Part shown: positions 45,228-55,042 of the stretch, piece by piece
Layout: each line of letters opens with the position of its first letter
Numbering within the stretch: the stretch's first letter is position 1
Assembly: GCA_018242765.1 (NCBI GenBank)
Contig: JAFEBH010000020.1
Location: 62,001 to 126,000 of the forward strand
Length of the DNA stretch: 64,000 nucleotides
Source of the DNA: Nitrospira sp.
GTDB lineage: Bacteria; Nitrospirota; Nitrospiria; Nitrospirales; Nitrospiraceae
Direction of reading: 5' to 3'
The notes under the pieces: model-generated
Database searches by the model: none
What the model was told of the DNA's origin: nothing
What the model saw: the letters and a program-made list of their open reading frames with translations, nothing else
Position numbers and translations under genes: made by a program

Positions 45228-48200
45228 TTATGGCCTGGCAGGAGCCGGCGATGGCGTGAGATCTTTGGGTCGCACACCGGATTCTTCATCAGGCGTCACC
45301 AAATCCATCGGCAGCGTCAAGGTATTCGTGAGCACATCGACCGCAAGCTGTGCCAAGCCTGAGAGACCGGAGGCAAACGACTTCACCGGCAGGTAGGTCA
45401 CCTCCGGATCTTCCAGCCCTCCTTTCACTGTAAACATTGCCGTGGCCAATCCTTTGCGATCTCCCGCGATGATTCGTCCGAAAAGTGGAATCGTCTTGAG
45501 AAATTGAGAATAGGATCCGAACGGGCTCACCGCCACCGCAAGATCCAGCTGGTCCGTGGGTAAATCATAATTCCCCGCCGCAGTGATCTTGAGGATTGGG
45601 CTGTCGATGATCAAATTTTCCGTCTGAAACATCCCGTTTTGGACGGCAATGGTCGAGGAAATTCTGTTGTAGGGGAGCCCTTCTTTTTCTAACTCGACCT
45701 TCCCTTGCAGGACGGCGGGAAGATTCAACAGACTGATGATTTTCCAGACCGCTCGCTCATTTGTTTTCAGAATTCGTCCGTTTTCCAATAAGACGTCAAC
45801 CTTGCCATTCAGCGAGGGGTAGATCCCATGGGGATTTCGTCCATGGCCACGAATGGCACCACTGATCCGAAGCTCTCCCGACACCCCATGCGCTTGTGTC
45901 TTGGCCAGCTTCAAGACGTCCTCAAATTCCACCCCCGTGGCTCGAAACGAGAGATCAAGGTCGGCCGGCGCGTTCGGTGGAAGCTGTACAACCAGCCGCC
46001 CCGCCACATGCCCATGATTGGATTCACCGGACAAGCGATCCACGTCGAGTACCCCATCCTGAATGGTGATGCGTGCAGACAACGCGTTGAACTTCAGATG
46101 CTGGTAATGCCCACGTGCCACGGCTGCAGTCATCGTCACCTGACTGGTTGTCGCCAGCGTCTCCAGGAACTCTCGGACGGGCGAGCGCCCGCCCTTCGGG
46201 ATCAGCAAGCTCAGGTCAAGCTGATTCGATTCAATCTTTCCAATGATGGAGGGCTTCGCCGACCAATTTCGAACCGTAGCCTCCACGGCGACATCGCTGC
46301 CCTGAACTTTGAACGACAGTCGTTTGAGCTCAGCCTCGTTGCGGAGAAATCTGACACGGGCATAGAGATCCTGAATTGGCCCATCGACTCCCTTGGCCTG
46401 CAGCATCCCATTCGTCAAGCCCATCCACCCGGTGATTCGCCATGCTCGCCAGTCGGGCTCTCGGCCCTTGATGTCCAACGAGAGCTCGAGATTTCCCACT
46501 TCAAGTCCGCTCTTGGAGATCCATTTCGGAAGACTGGCGACCGGAATGATCCCGGTCGCGACCGCCATATCAACCAGGAAACCATTCCCGAACTGCATCG
46601 TGCCCTTGGCGGGAATCGTCAAGGAGGGCAGAACCAGTGCGACTCGGTCCAGCTTGATGCTCGCCGTTTGAGGGAGCACCCCCTCAAACTCGACCGTCGC
46701 GCGAGACCCAATGGGTTTATCAATCACCCCAAGCGCAACTTTCACCTCATCCAATACAATGGATCCTCGGACATGAGGTCTCGTCGTCACGCCCGAGAGC
46801 GTCGCCGTCGAACTCAGAGTCCCTTCCAGCATACCCTGACCAATCGTCGAGGATCGGAAGAGCCGGACCATCTGAGTCGCATCGCCACGTATCCGAATGG
46901 ACACATCTTGAAACTGACCGGTCGGTCCGCCGGTAATCGTCCCTTGGACCTGCACGGCCATCCCACCAAGATTTCCGGTCACCTGATCCAGTTGAGTCGC
47001 GCCATCAGCCAACACAAACCGTCCTTGCACCCCTGTCATCCGCTCCGGTAGTGCCGGATGATTGAGGCTGATGTGGCGAGCCGTAATCTCCCCACCCGCA
47101 AACGTGATTCCGCCTGGTTGATTCAACGGACCGACGAGGCGAAAGGTCGCGACCGCCGTTCCCTCTGCATCCCGAACACCGGCAAACACCTGTGCCATCC
47201 GCTCTGTTTTGACCGTCTTCGAGAGAAACTCCACCAAGGATGTGGCCCCCATCTCACCCGTCATCTCCAGGTCCAACCACGGGCCTGCATCGAGGAAAGA
47301 GACCTCCGCTTTCCCGTCAGTCAGCTGCATCGTTCCATAGTTCCCCGCAATCTTGGAGATACGCACTCGCCCGGTTTCGACCAGGATCACCGCCGCCAAG
47401 TCTTTTGCCGCGATATGATCACGACCGATAAGCGCTTGACCTTCTTGGACACGAAATTCCCCGGTCGCCGACAATTGAGGGCCGGTCGTAGTCGAGCCAG
47501 TCAGGGTGGCCTTCACAACCTGTACCTTTCCGTCGATCTGCCGTTCCGCCAGTATGTCCGGCAACTGCGGGTGGAGCCATTCCGGGGAAATGGTTTTCAG
47601 TAGTTGCGGCAGCGCCACAAGCGAACTGGCGAATGTCACAGCGAAGGTGGGCTGTGGAGTCAAAACGCCGGCAAGACTGGCAGTACCCGTCAGGGTAATC
47701 TCGTTCAGATGTGCGCTCATATCGGACAACACCATGTCATAACCGGCCACGCCCGGCATGACACGTACGGCACTCCGAAGATTCACCGCGCCTTGGAGAT
47801 GATCGGAAACCGGTCTCGGACCGAGAAAATCGGCGGCGTCTCGCACCTTGATATCAGCGGCATCGATATGGCCGTCGAACTGGAATCTCGAAACCGGTTC
47901 TCCTACATCATCACCCGACAATGCCACGGGCTGTTCCGCCTGCTTGATCACTCCGTCCAAGGACACCCTCGAGACGCCATGCGAGCCCTGATGGGACATC
48001 GCCACGTGCACATCGGCCTGTCCCTGCTCCGGTCGAACGGTGATGTCGAACTCAACATGTTCCAAGGTGATGGATCGAATGCCATCGGGTCTGGCGGCAT
48101 CCATCACCGTGATGGTTCCATTGACCAATTTCGCTTGTCTGACCATGAAGGTCCGTGCCATCAGACCCATCGTCTGCTGGTCAGTCTCTGATTGCCCATT

Positions 48201-48626
48201 CACCCCGTCCAAGATATTCCACCGACCACGCTCGTTTCGCCGTAGGGTCAGCGTGGGCTCCTCAATCAGCAGTCGTTTTCCAACTATTTGCTTCTTCAGG
48301 AGCGGAAGGAGCCGAAGGACCAAATCGACGCGCTTCGCCGTCAGCACCACTTGTGCCGATTGCGGGTCATGGATGGCGACCTCTGACAGTTCCACACGAA
48401 TGCGAGGGAACACCACAAACTTCACTCGATGGACATCGATTTTTCGACCAAGACTCTGCTCCAGTTGTTCCAGAACAAAGTCCTTGAGATAGTCTTGACC
48501 GGTCAGCTCTCTTGAAAAGGCGAGGAACGCGCCGGCAAGAACGATGAAGATCAATAGGCTCAGGAAGGCAAGCCGAAAATGAGACACACCACCCCCTTTG
48601 AATACCGGACAGGGCTTCGGCGGCAT
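45228..48626 (-). CDS. Large AsmA-family envelope protein
   Basis: 1132 residues with one N-terminal transmembrane helix (about 17-38) and a long periplasmic beta-rich body. The N-terminal AsmA pattern is LGRKIDVHRVKFVVFPRIRV followed by RLLIEEPTLTLRRNERGRWN. The C-terminal AsmA-like domain has repeated short strands, ending NLIIDSPILKITAAGNYDL and LDLAVAVSPFGSY. AsmA/TamB-type proteins are proposed to move lipids or assist outer-membrane assembly. The start at 48626 has AGGTGA 8 bases upstream; a GTG 39 bases downstream is an alternative. Specific cargo is unknown. Confidence 0.85.
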   Translation of the reverse strand: MPPKPCPVFKGGGVSHFRLAFLSLLIFIVLAGAFLAFSRELTGQDYLKDFVLEQLEQSLGRKIDVHRVKFVVFPRIRVELSEVAIHDPQSAQVVLTAKRVDLVLRLLPLLKKQIVGKRLLIEEPTLTLRRNERGRWNILDGVNGQSETDQQTMGLMARTFMVRQAKLVNGTITVMDAARPDGIRSITLEHVEFDITVRPEQGQADVHVAMSHQGSHGVSRVSLDGVIKQAEQPVALSGDDVGEPVSRFQFDGHIDAADIKVRDAADFLGPRPVSDHLQGAVNLRSAVRVMPGVAGYDMVLSDMSAHLNEITLTGTASLAGVLTPQPTFAVTFASSLVALPQLLKTISPEWLHPQLPDILAERQIDGKVQVVKATLTGSTTTGPQLSATGEFRVQEGQALIGRDHIAAKDLAAVILVETGRVRISKIAGNYGTMQLTDGKAEVSFLDAGPWLDLEMTGEMGATSLVEFLSKTVKTERMAQVFAGVRDAEGTAVATFRLVGPLNQPGGITFAGGEITARHISLNHPALPERMTGVQGRFVLADGATQLDQVTGNLGGMAVQVQGTITGGPTGQFQDVSIRIRGDATQMVRLFRSSTIGQGMLEGTLSSTATLSGVTTRPHVRGSIVLDEVKVALGVIDKPIGSRATVEFEGVLPQTASIKLDRVALVLPSLTIPAKGTMQFGNGFLVDMAVATGIIPVASLPKWISKSGLEVGNLELSLDIKGREPDWRAWRITGWMGLTNGMLQAKGVDGPIQDLYARVRFLRNEAELKRLSFKVQGSDVAVEATVRNWSAKPSIIGKIESNQLDLSLLIPKGGRSPVREFLETLATTSQVTMTAAVARGHYQHLKFNALSARITIQDGVLDVDRLSGESNHGHVAGRLVVQLPPNAPADLDLSFRATGVEFEDVLKLAKTQAHGVSGELRISGAIRGHGRNPHGIYPSLNGKVDVLLENGRILKTNERAVWKIISLLNLPAVLQGKVELEKEGLPYNRISSTIAVQNGMFQTENLIIDSPILKITAAGNYDLPTDQLDLAVAVSPFGSYSQFLKTIPLFGRIIAGDRKGLATAMFTVKGGLEDPEVTYLPVKSFASGLSGLAQLAVDVLTNTLTLPMDLVTPDEESGVRPKDLTPSPAPARP

Positions 48627-48863
48627 CTTACCGAATCACCTAGATGAAATCTATCAACTCTGCATTTCACAAGGAGATTCCCATCCCACATGTCTCGAGT
48701 AAGACCGACTCCATCGACTTTTCGCCATACCTTCTCCATACTGCGCAACACCCAACATCCTCACGACCGATGACAGCATCACCTGATCAGGTATATCGTC
48801 ATCCCATCTCCATCAAATCTTAAGAGTTGACAGCCACCAGGCATTGGAACTACACCTCTACGT

Positions 48864-50510
48864 ATGCCCATTCATCAATTCGCAGGCCAACCGGCACCTC
48901 CCTCAAGCTTGGTGGAGGTCAACACGCTCCTCGCTGCATACTGGGCTGAGCAACCTGACCCCTCCGCCCACGAGCAGCGCGTGTCATTCGGCACATCAGG
49001 ACATCGCGGCTCCTCCTTCAAGCGAAGCTTCAATGAACATCATATCGTGGCGATCGCTCAGGCTGTGTGTGAGTACCGTGCCACGCAGGGTACGACCGGT
49101 CCGCTCTATCTGGGTAAAGACACCCATGCCCTTTCCGATCCAGCCTTCGTGACTGTCCTGGAAGTCCTCGCGGCCAATGGCGTGGAGGTCATGATCGATC
49201 AGGATAACGGCTTCACGCCGACACCGGTCATCTCACATGCCATCCTGCGCTATAACTGTAACCGAACTTCCGGTCTCGCTGATGGCATCGTCATTACTCC
49301 CTCGCATAACCCTCCGGAAGACGGTGGGATCAAGTACAACCCCCCGAACGGCGGCCCAGCCGATACACAGGTCACCAAGTGGATCGAGGACAGAGCCAAT
49401 ACTCTTTTGACGAACAAACTACGGGAATGTAACCGACTTCCGATCAAACAGGCGCAACAGGCAGCCACCACCCATCGCCATGACTACATCGGAGCCTACG
49501 TCGGTGAGCTGAACCACGTCGTCGACATGGCTGCGATCAAGACCGCCGGGCTTCGGCTTGGGATTGACCCCCTTGGTGGATCTGGAGTCGCATACTGGAA
49601 ACCGATTATCGAGCAGTATGGGCTCAATGTTGAGATTGTGAATCCGTCAGTCGATCCAACCTTTCGCTTCATGCCGCTGGATTGGGACGGAAAGATCCGT
49701 ATGGACTGCTCATCCCCCTATGCCATGGCCAATCTCATCGCCTTGAAAGATCGCTTCGATGTCGCATTCGGAAATGATGCGGACAATGACCGGCATGGAA
49801 TCGTCACCCGCTCAGGCTTAATGAATCCCAACCATTACTTAGCTGTCTCGATTGCCTATCTCTTTGCCAATCGCCCTCACTGGAGATCTACCGCCGGAAT
49901 CGGCAAGACCTTGGTCAGCAGCAGTCTGATCGACCGCGTCGCGGCCAAACTGAAACGGAAACTGGTCGAAGTGCCGGTGGGATTCAAGTGGTTCGTCGGC
50001 GGATTGCTCGACGGCTCACTCGGATTTGGGGGCGAGGAAAGCGCTGGGGCATCGTTCCTTCGCCGCGATGGCACCGTCTGGTCGACAGACAAAGACGGTA
50101 TCATCATGGATCTACTGGCGGCTGAAATGATGGCTAAGACGGGCCGAGATCCATCTGAGCTCTACCGAGACCTCACAAAAGAATTGGGGGAACCGGTCTA
50201 CGAGCGAATCGACGCCCCTGCCACCCTGAAACAGAAAGCCGTTCTCTCCAAACTATCACCGGAGCAAGTGAAGGCGACGGAACTGGCAGGCGATAAGATC
50301 ACAGCGATGCTCACCAAGGCCTCGGGCAATAGTGCATCGATTGGGGGATTGAAGGTCGTGACCGAGAACGGCTGGTTCGCCGCCAGACCATCTGGCACGG
50401 AGGATGTCTACAAGCTCTATGCGGAGAGCTTCAGAGGGAAAACGCATCTGAAGCAGATCCAACAAGAGGCGCAGGCGCTGATCGCCAGAGCACTATCCCA
50501 GCCAAAGTGA
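48864..50510 (+). CDS. pgm: Phosphoglucomutase
   Basis: 548 residues of the alpha-D-phosphohexomutase family, glucose-specific type. The N-terminal [13 protein letters not shown], the phosphoserine S147 in [12 protein letters not shown], the metal loop [10 protein letters not shown] and the C-terminal phosphate loop [11 protein letters not shown] are present. It interconverts glucose-1- and glucose-6-phosphate, supplying NDP-glucose for glycans or for the glucosylglycerate-type solute. That link is inferred. Confidence 0.93.
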   Translation: MPIHQFAGQPAPPSSLVEVNTLLAAYWAEQPDPSAHEQRVSFGTSGHRGSSFKRSFNEHHIVAIAQAVCEYRATQGTTGPLYLGKDTHALSDPAFVTVLEVLAANGVEVMIDQDNGFTPTPVISHAILRYNCNRTSGLADGIVITPSHNPPEDGGIKYNPPNGGPADTQVTKWIEDRANTLLTNKLRECNRLPIKQAQQAATTHRHDYIGAYVGELNHVVDMAAIKTAGLRLGIDPLGGSGVAYWKPIIEQYGLNVEIVNPSVDPTFRFMPLDWDGKIRMDCSSPYAMANLIALKDRFDVAFGNDADNDRHGIVTRSGLMNPNHYLAVSIAYLFANRPHWRSTAGIGKTLVSSSLIDRVAAKLKRKLVEVPVGFKWFVGGLLDGSLGFGGEESAGASFLRRDGTVWSTDKDGIIMDLLAAEMMAKTGRDPSELYRDLTKELGEPVYERIDAPATLKQKAVLSKLSPEQVKATELAGDKITAMLTKASGNSASIGGLKVVTENGWFAARPSGTEDVYKLYAESFRGKTHLKQIQQEAQALIARALSQPK

Positions 50511-50561
50511 CCGGACTGGGTAGGTCAATGACGGTGCGAAAGTATTGTAAATGGAGAATAT

Positions 50562-52001
50562 ATGAACAACGTTCTACTTCGAGACTTTCTTGAGATTCCG
50601 TACGACAAGCTCGAAGAGATGAACCTCGCGTATAAAGAGGAACGACTAGGCCCGACCTCGACCGACCAGATCAGGGAGCGCAGACAAGCATACCTCTCCG
50701 ACGAAAAGCGCATCAAAGCCGTCACCGTATGCTTCACTGACCTAGAAGGCCGCCTGCATATGTTGGACTACGACAAGAAGTTTCTGCTCAGAAACGGCGA
50801 CAACCTCACCTTCGATGGTAGCTCCATCCGCGGGTTTTCTCAGCAAGCCGAGTCCGACTTGCGCCTGGCCATCGACTGGACGGCCTTCTACATGGTGCCC
50901 GCCGATATTTTTGGTCCCGGCAAGGTCGTAGTCTTCGGCGACGTGCTCGAGCGCGGCGGCCACCCATACAGAGCCGACATGCGCCTCAAGCTCAAACAGT
51001 GGTGCGAGCAAGCCTATAAGAAAGACGGTACCGTCTTTCACGTGGCAACTGAGATCGAGGGTTTCCTCTTCAAGGGCAAAGATGCCGAGCGGCGCTACAC
51101 CGAGTCCGGCAAGTTTGAGTTTGTGTCGACCGGAGGCTATTACCATTCACTGCCGGGCGATGCACTCCGCACGTTCATCGATCGCGCCGCCGAGGTACAG
51201 CGCGCGATGGGTTTCGAGAACGAGAAAGATCACCCGGAGGTGGCGCCATCCCAATTCGAGATGAACTTCTCGTACTCGGACGCGCTCGTCGCGGCGGACC
51301 AGGTGCAACTCTACAAACTCTTATGCCGGCAAGTGGCCGCTCAGGCCGACCTCACGGCAAGCTTTCTGCCGAAGCCGGTCACCGGCGTGAACGGCAGCGG
51401 CATGCACACGAATATCAGCCTGGCGCGTGCCGGCAAGAACCTGTTCCACGATCCCAGTGGCAAAGACGGGCTATCGAAAGCTGGTTGGGACATCATCAAC
51501 CGTATCCTGAATTCCGCGAACGACATCGCGCTTGTCCTAAACCCCAGCGTCAACGCGTACCGCCGCCTCGACCCCCACTATGAAGCACCGAATCAGATCA
51601 CGGCATCTGCGATCAACCGCGGCGCCATGGTCCGCATCCCGCTCGGCAATGAGCGTTCGGCGCGGATTGAGGTCCGATCGGTCGCCCCGGACGTAAATCC
51701 CTATATGGTCTTCTATACTCTCATCCGCACAGGGCTTGACGGCCCAACGTCACAGGAGGATGCAGAGACCAAGCGCAGCAACACCCACTTCCTGCCAGGC
51801 AACATTGTCGATGCCATTCGACTGTTTACATCGAGCAAGCTGACGTCGATGTTGTACGGTGAGGAAGTACGTGACAAGTTCGCCGAGCTGAAGCAGATGA
51901 CAGCAGACCGCTGTCCGAAGCAACTTGGTGCCTTGATCAAGCCGGCAGAGGTCCAATTCCACCACGAGGTCACCAACCAGTGGTTATGGTCAATGTTCTG
52001 A
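50562..52001 (+). CDS. Glutamine synthetase family protein
   Basis: 479 residues with the GS signatures FDGSSIRGF, EVAPSQFEMNF, VNGSGMHTNIS and INRGAMVRIP. The C-terminal segment has HFLPGNIVDAI at the place where adenylylated GSI enzymes carry the Tyr-containing NLYDLP loop, so control by adenylylation is unlikely. The DGSS motif and NGSGMH support true ammonia-glutamate ligation, but a gamma-glutamyl ligase of another amine cannot be excluded. GGAG precedes the ATG. Confidence 0.8.
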   Translation: MNNVLLRDFLEIPYDKLEEMNLAYKEERLGPTSTDQIRERRQAYLSDEKRIKAVTVCFTDLEGRLHMLDYDKKFLLRNGDNLTFDGSSIRGFSQQAESDLRLAIDWTAFYMVPADIFGPGKVVVFGDVLERGGHPYRADMRLKLKQWCEQAYKKDGTVFHVATEIEGFLFKGKDAERRYTESGKFEFVSTGGYYHSLPGDALRTFIDRAAEVQRAMGFENEKDHPEVAPSQFEMNFSYSDALVAADQVQLYKLLCRQVAAQADLTASFLPKPVTGVNGSGMHTNISLARAGKNLFHDPSGKDGLSKAGWDIINRILNSANDIALVLNPSVNAYRRLDPHYEAPNQITASAINRGAMVRIPLGNERSARIEVRSVAPDVNPYMVFYTLIRTGLDGPTSQEDAETKRSNTHFLPGNIVDAIRLFTSSKLTSMLYGEEVRDKFAELKQMTADRCPKQLGALIKPAEVQFHHEVTNQWLWSMF

Positions 52002-52184
52002 TGCAACGGTTCGAGCCGATGCGGGAAATACGGCGCACACGTACGAGACATGGATTTGCACCAAAGCCATTCGCACCTCGCCTCCAAATGATTTGGTCTA
52101 TCCGCGTCAGCTCATCCTTTCGGCCTGCCTCGCGCATCGAACCATGACCATTCTGAAGACGTTCTGGGCAACCTGCGGTTCGGC

Positions 52185-53012
52185 ATGAGTGCTGGTCGGC
52201 ATGATTCCCTCTCTAACATGAACATTCCTCCTGCTCCTCGTTGGGGTCTTCCCAAGCACGACTTTTGGTCCACCCCGTTCGCTGAGTCGTTACTGCTACA
52301 CCTCGACCTTCGATCAGGCCTGAGAATCCTCGATATCGCCTCCGGTCACGGCATCCCTGCCTTTTATTTAGCCGAACAGGTTGGTCCTACTGGAGAGATA
52401 CTGGCCATTGATCTGAGTGCTGGACAAGTTGCCCGCGCAAAGGCCATTCAAGGTGCGCAATTACCACGGCTCCGATTCGAATGCATGGATATGCGTTCCC
52501 TACCTCCGGATCTGCCACTATTTGATCGCATTACAGGAAACCTCTCCGTGATGTTCTTCCGCCCCGATCGATTTCAAGCAGTTCAAGGGCTGGTGACGCA
52601 CCTCGCACCAGGAGGGCAGATTGTCCTGACCTTTCCTTCCTATGGTACTTTTGATTCTCTATGGCAGCGAGTGGATACGGCAATGATCCAGCAGGGGCTG
52701 CTCAAGGAGCGAGAACGCTTCCAGGCCTATCTGCATGAACGACCATCGGCACAGGAAGGACAAACGTGGTTGGAGAAGCTTGATCTTGAGCGAATTGGAG
52801 CCATTGAATACCCGCTTGAAGTAAAAACTGGCCCTGGCCAAGAATTTCTCTATCACCCACTCCTGCGTGGTGGATTTCTCGACGACGTGTATGAATGTTT
52901 TGAGGATGAACGGCGTGCGGAGGAATTCATGGTGAAGCTATCAGAGGACGTCCAAAGCTTCACACCGCTTATTGCCCAGCGCTGTGTCCTATCAGGATGG
53001 AAAAAGAATTGA
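52185..53012 (+). CDS. Class I SAM-dependent methyltransferase
   Basis: 275 residues from ATG 52185; an internal ATG at 52218 (MNIPPAPRWGLPKHDFWSTP) is equally plausible because neither has a clear ribosome site. The SAM-binding motif I is ILDIASGHGIPAFYLAE and the acidic ribose-binding end of strand 2 is ILAIDLSAGQV. The later segments NLSVMFFRPDRF and GGQIVLTFPSYG match class I methyltransferases. Substrate unknown. It is convergent with lipA (2-base gap). Confidence 0.75.
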   Translation: MSAGRHDSLSNMNIPPAPRWGLPKHDFWSTPFAESLLLHLDLRSGLRILDIASGHGIPAFYLAEQVGPTGEILAIDLSAGQVARAKAIQGAQLPRLRFECMDMRSLPPDLPLFDRITGNLSVMFFRPDRFQAVQGLVTHLAPGGQIVLTFPSYGTFDSLWQRVDTAMIQQGLLKERERFQAYLHERPSAQEGQTWLEKLDLERIGAIEYPLEVKTGPGQEFLYHPLLRGGFLDDVYECFEDERRAEEFMVKLSEDVQSFTPLIAQRCVLSGWKKN

Positions 53013-53014
53013 CC

Positions 53015-53929
53015 TCAATCTGAGGAGACCTGCTGCTCCGCATGATATGAGCTACGGACGAGTGGACCGGATTCGATATGGCTGAAACCCATGGCAAGCC
53101 CTTCTTCTTTCAGCAGTGCAAATTCGGAGAGATCGTAGAATCTGGCAACGGGCAGATGCTCTCTGGTCGGTTGGAGATATTGGCCGATGGTCATGATGTC
53201 ACAATCAACTGATCGGAGGTCGCGCATCACCTCGTAAGCTTCATCGAGTGTCTCTCCCATACCCAGGATCAAGCCCGATTTCGTTTTCATTCCATGCTGC
53301 TTCGCCCTCGCAAGCAAGTCGATGGACCGCTGATATTTCCCTTGAGGGCGGATTGATGGGAACAACCGTCTGACAGTTTCAATATTGTGATTCAGAATCT
53401 CCGGCTTCTCCTCGCAAATCGTCGCAAGCGCCTCTTCGTTACCTTCAAAGTCCGGGATCAACACTTCAATGGTACAGATGGGATTCAGGCGTTTGGTCTG
53501 CTTGATTGTTTCTGCAAAGACCGATGCCCCACCATCACCTAATTCGTCGCGATTGACCGAGGTAATCACCGCATGGCGTAATCCCAACGCATGGACAGCT
53601 TCTGCAACCCGGCTTGGTTCATCTTGATCTACCGAATGCGGCCTTCCAGTCTCCACAGAACAGTAGTGACAGCGCCTGGTGCAGATATCGCCGAGGATCA
53701 GGAACGTCGCAGTACGGGCATTCCAACATTCCCAGCGGTTCGGACAACGAGCCTCTTCACAAATCGTGTGGAGCTTGAGCCGTTCCATGGTCTGTTTGAG
53801 ATCGAGATAATCAGGACCGGTCTTCGCTGTGACCTTGAACCAAGCAGGAAGACGGGGAGCACTGATCGTTGATGGGTGAGGGGCGGTAGAACAGGAGGAC
53901 CGGAGATGATCAAGAGGGACAAAGCTCAT
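53015..53929 (-). CDS. lipA: Lipoyl synthase
   Basis: 304 residues. LipA inserts two sulfurs into octanoyl groups on lipoyl domains using radical SAM chemistry. The auxiliary cluster cysteines are C57, C62 and C68 (CEEARCPNRWEC) and the radical-SAM cysteines C83, C87 and C90 (CTRRCHYC). The C-terminal RSSYHAEQ provides the conserved Ser ligand. It heads, or lies in, a minus-strand run with the small proteins at 53936-54670. Confidence 0.95.
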   Translation of the reverse strand: MSFVPLDHLRSSCSTAPHPSTISAPRLPAWFKVTAKTGPDYLDLKQTMERLKLHTICEEARCPNRWECWNARTATFLILGDICTRRCHYCSVETGRPHSVDQDEPSRVAEAVHALGLRHAVITSVNRDELGDGGASVFAETIKQTKRLNPICTIEVLIPDFEGNEEALATICEEKPEILNHNIETVRRLFPSIRPQGKYQRSIDLLARAKQHGMKTKSGLILGMGETLDEAYEVMRDLRSVDCDIMTIGQYLQPTREHLPVARFYDLSEFALLKEEGLAMGFSHIESGPLVRSSYHAEQQVSSD

Positions 53930-53935
53930 GGTTGG

Positions 53936-54301
53936 TTACCCATTAGTAGAGCGCGGCGTAAACCAGTTCTTGATCTTCCCAAAGAAACCAGATCGCTCCG
54001 GCTCAGCCTGTGGAGGATCCGGATATTCTACCCAGAGCTCTTGGGAACCCAGATAGACGCCATTGCGAAAACTCCGCTGGGTTTTGAGCTGTCGGTAGCC
54101 TTGCGCATGTAAGGTTTGGATCAAGACCGTGAGTGCATCGTCCTGAGACGGGTGGACGTCTGTTGCAACGCGAATAGTTTCGTACCGCAAGACAGCCCGA
54201 TAGCCCTCCCCTGCCTGCTCACACTCGACCGGACGGCTAAATCCCCGCTCTCTGTTATCCAGCCCGGCGAGTTGATGCTTGTCAAACCCACCCTGCGTCA
54301 T
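53936..54301 (-). CDS. Small conserved-looking cytosolic protein, unknown function
   Basis: 121 residues. The core GEGYRAVLRYETIRVATDVH, a helix (DDALTVLIQTLHAQGYRQL) and YLGSQELWVEYPD form an alpha/beta pattern. The C-terminus is a basic/aromatic segment (SGFFGKIKNWFTPRS). It begins 3 bases after the preceding gene's stop and ends 6 bases before lipA, so it is probably co-transcribed with lipA. Not recognised. Confidence 0.65.
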   Translation of the reverse strand: MTQGGFDKHQLAGLDNRERGFSRPVECEQAGEGYRAVLRYETIRVATDVHPSQDDALTVLIQTLHAQGYRQLKTQRSFRNGVYLGSQELWVEYPDPPQAEPERSGFFGKIKNWFTPRSTNG

Positions 54302-54304
54302 GAT

Positions 54305-54670
54305 TCATGCTAACGCCCGGTAGACAGCCACCAGATCACTGAGTGCAATGGTCTTGCTCTTAAGGACGGCTCGTTCAGCCTGTATGGCTTCACGGGTCTT
54401 CGCATCGTCCGCACCGAGCTTCAAACAAGACGCACCCAAATGCAGGATTCGGTCGCACTCATCGGCGAGTTTCCGCTTTACGACCGGATTGACTGACAGA
54501 ATTTCCATCAGTTGTCGGCGAGTCTCATCCAAATGCATTTGCAATTCTGAATCTGGATACCCTTTCCGAGCGGCTTCATCGGTACAGCGATCGAGATACT
54601 GCGTCAGAAATACATAGAGGCGTACGAGCGCTGCGGCGATCTCGGTCTGATCAGTCGATGAAATAGACAT
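54305..54670 (-). CDS. Small helical protein, unknown function
   Basis: 121 residues from ATG at 54668-54670 with AAGGAG 8 bases upstream; a GTG two codons earlier overlaps the ribosome site. Mostly helical with regular charged faces (ALVRLYVFLTQYLDRCTDEA, LQMHLDETRRQLMEIL, KLADECDRILHLGASCL). It precedes the protein at 53936 by 3 bases. Function not recognised. Confidence 0.6.
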   Translation of the reverse strand: MSISSTDQTEIAAALVRLYVFLTQYLDRCTDEAARKGYPDSELQMHLDETRRQLMEILSVNPVVKRKLADECDRILHLGASCLKLGADDAKTREAIQAERAVLKSKTIALSDLVAVYRALA

Positions 54671-54712
54671 GGTCACACTCCTTCATTGGTACAGCCCGCT
54701 TCACGCACCGGG

Positions 54713-55018
54713 CTAGAGCAACACTTTCACGTCACTGCCTTCTACTTTCACCTGATAGGCTTCCACCTTGGCGGATGGATTGTTCATGCACGCGCCGGAG
54801 GTCACATCAAACCGCCACCCATGCCACGGGCAGGTGACGACGTTACCTTCCAACTCGCCTTCCCCCAAGGGCCCCTCCCGATGGCAACAAGTATTATTAA
54901 TCGCGTGGATCGTCCCATCCACATTAAAGACAGCCAGTGTCTTCCCCTGTGCTTCCGCCACAATTCCGTGCCCAGGCTTGATATCCGCTAATGCCGCGAC
55001 CCGTACGAACTCCGCCAT
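54713..55018 (-). CDS. Rieske-type [2Fe-2S] ferredoxin
   Basis: 101 residues with a full Rieske site: C44-x-H46 (NTCCHREG) and C63-x2-H66 (CPWHGWRF), and the typical GPLGEGELEGNVVTC spacer. Such small ferredoxins feed electrons to dioxygenases or act as carriers in nitrite-reductase-like systems. It lies 24 bases after mrp on the same strand. Confidence 0.9.
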   Translation of the reverse strand: MAEFVRVAALADIKPGHGIVAEAQGKTLAVFNVDGTIHAINNTCCHREGPLGEGELEGNVVTCPWHGWRFDVTSGACMNNPSAKVEAYQVKVEGSDVKVLL

Positions 55019-55042
55019 AGCTTCCCTCCAACGTCAGGCCGA

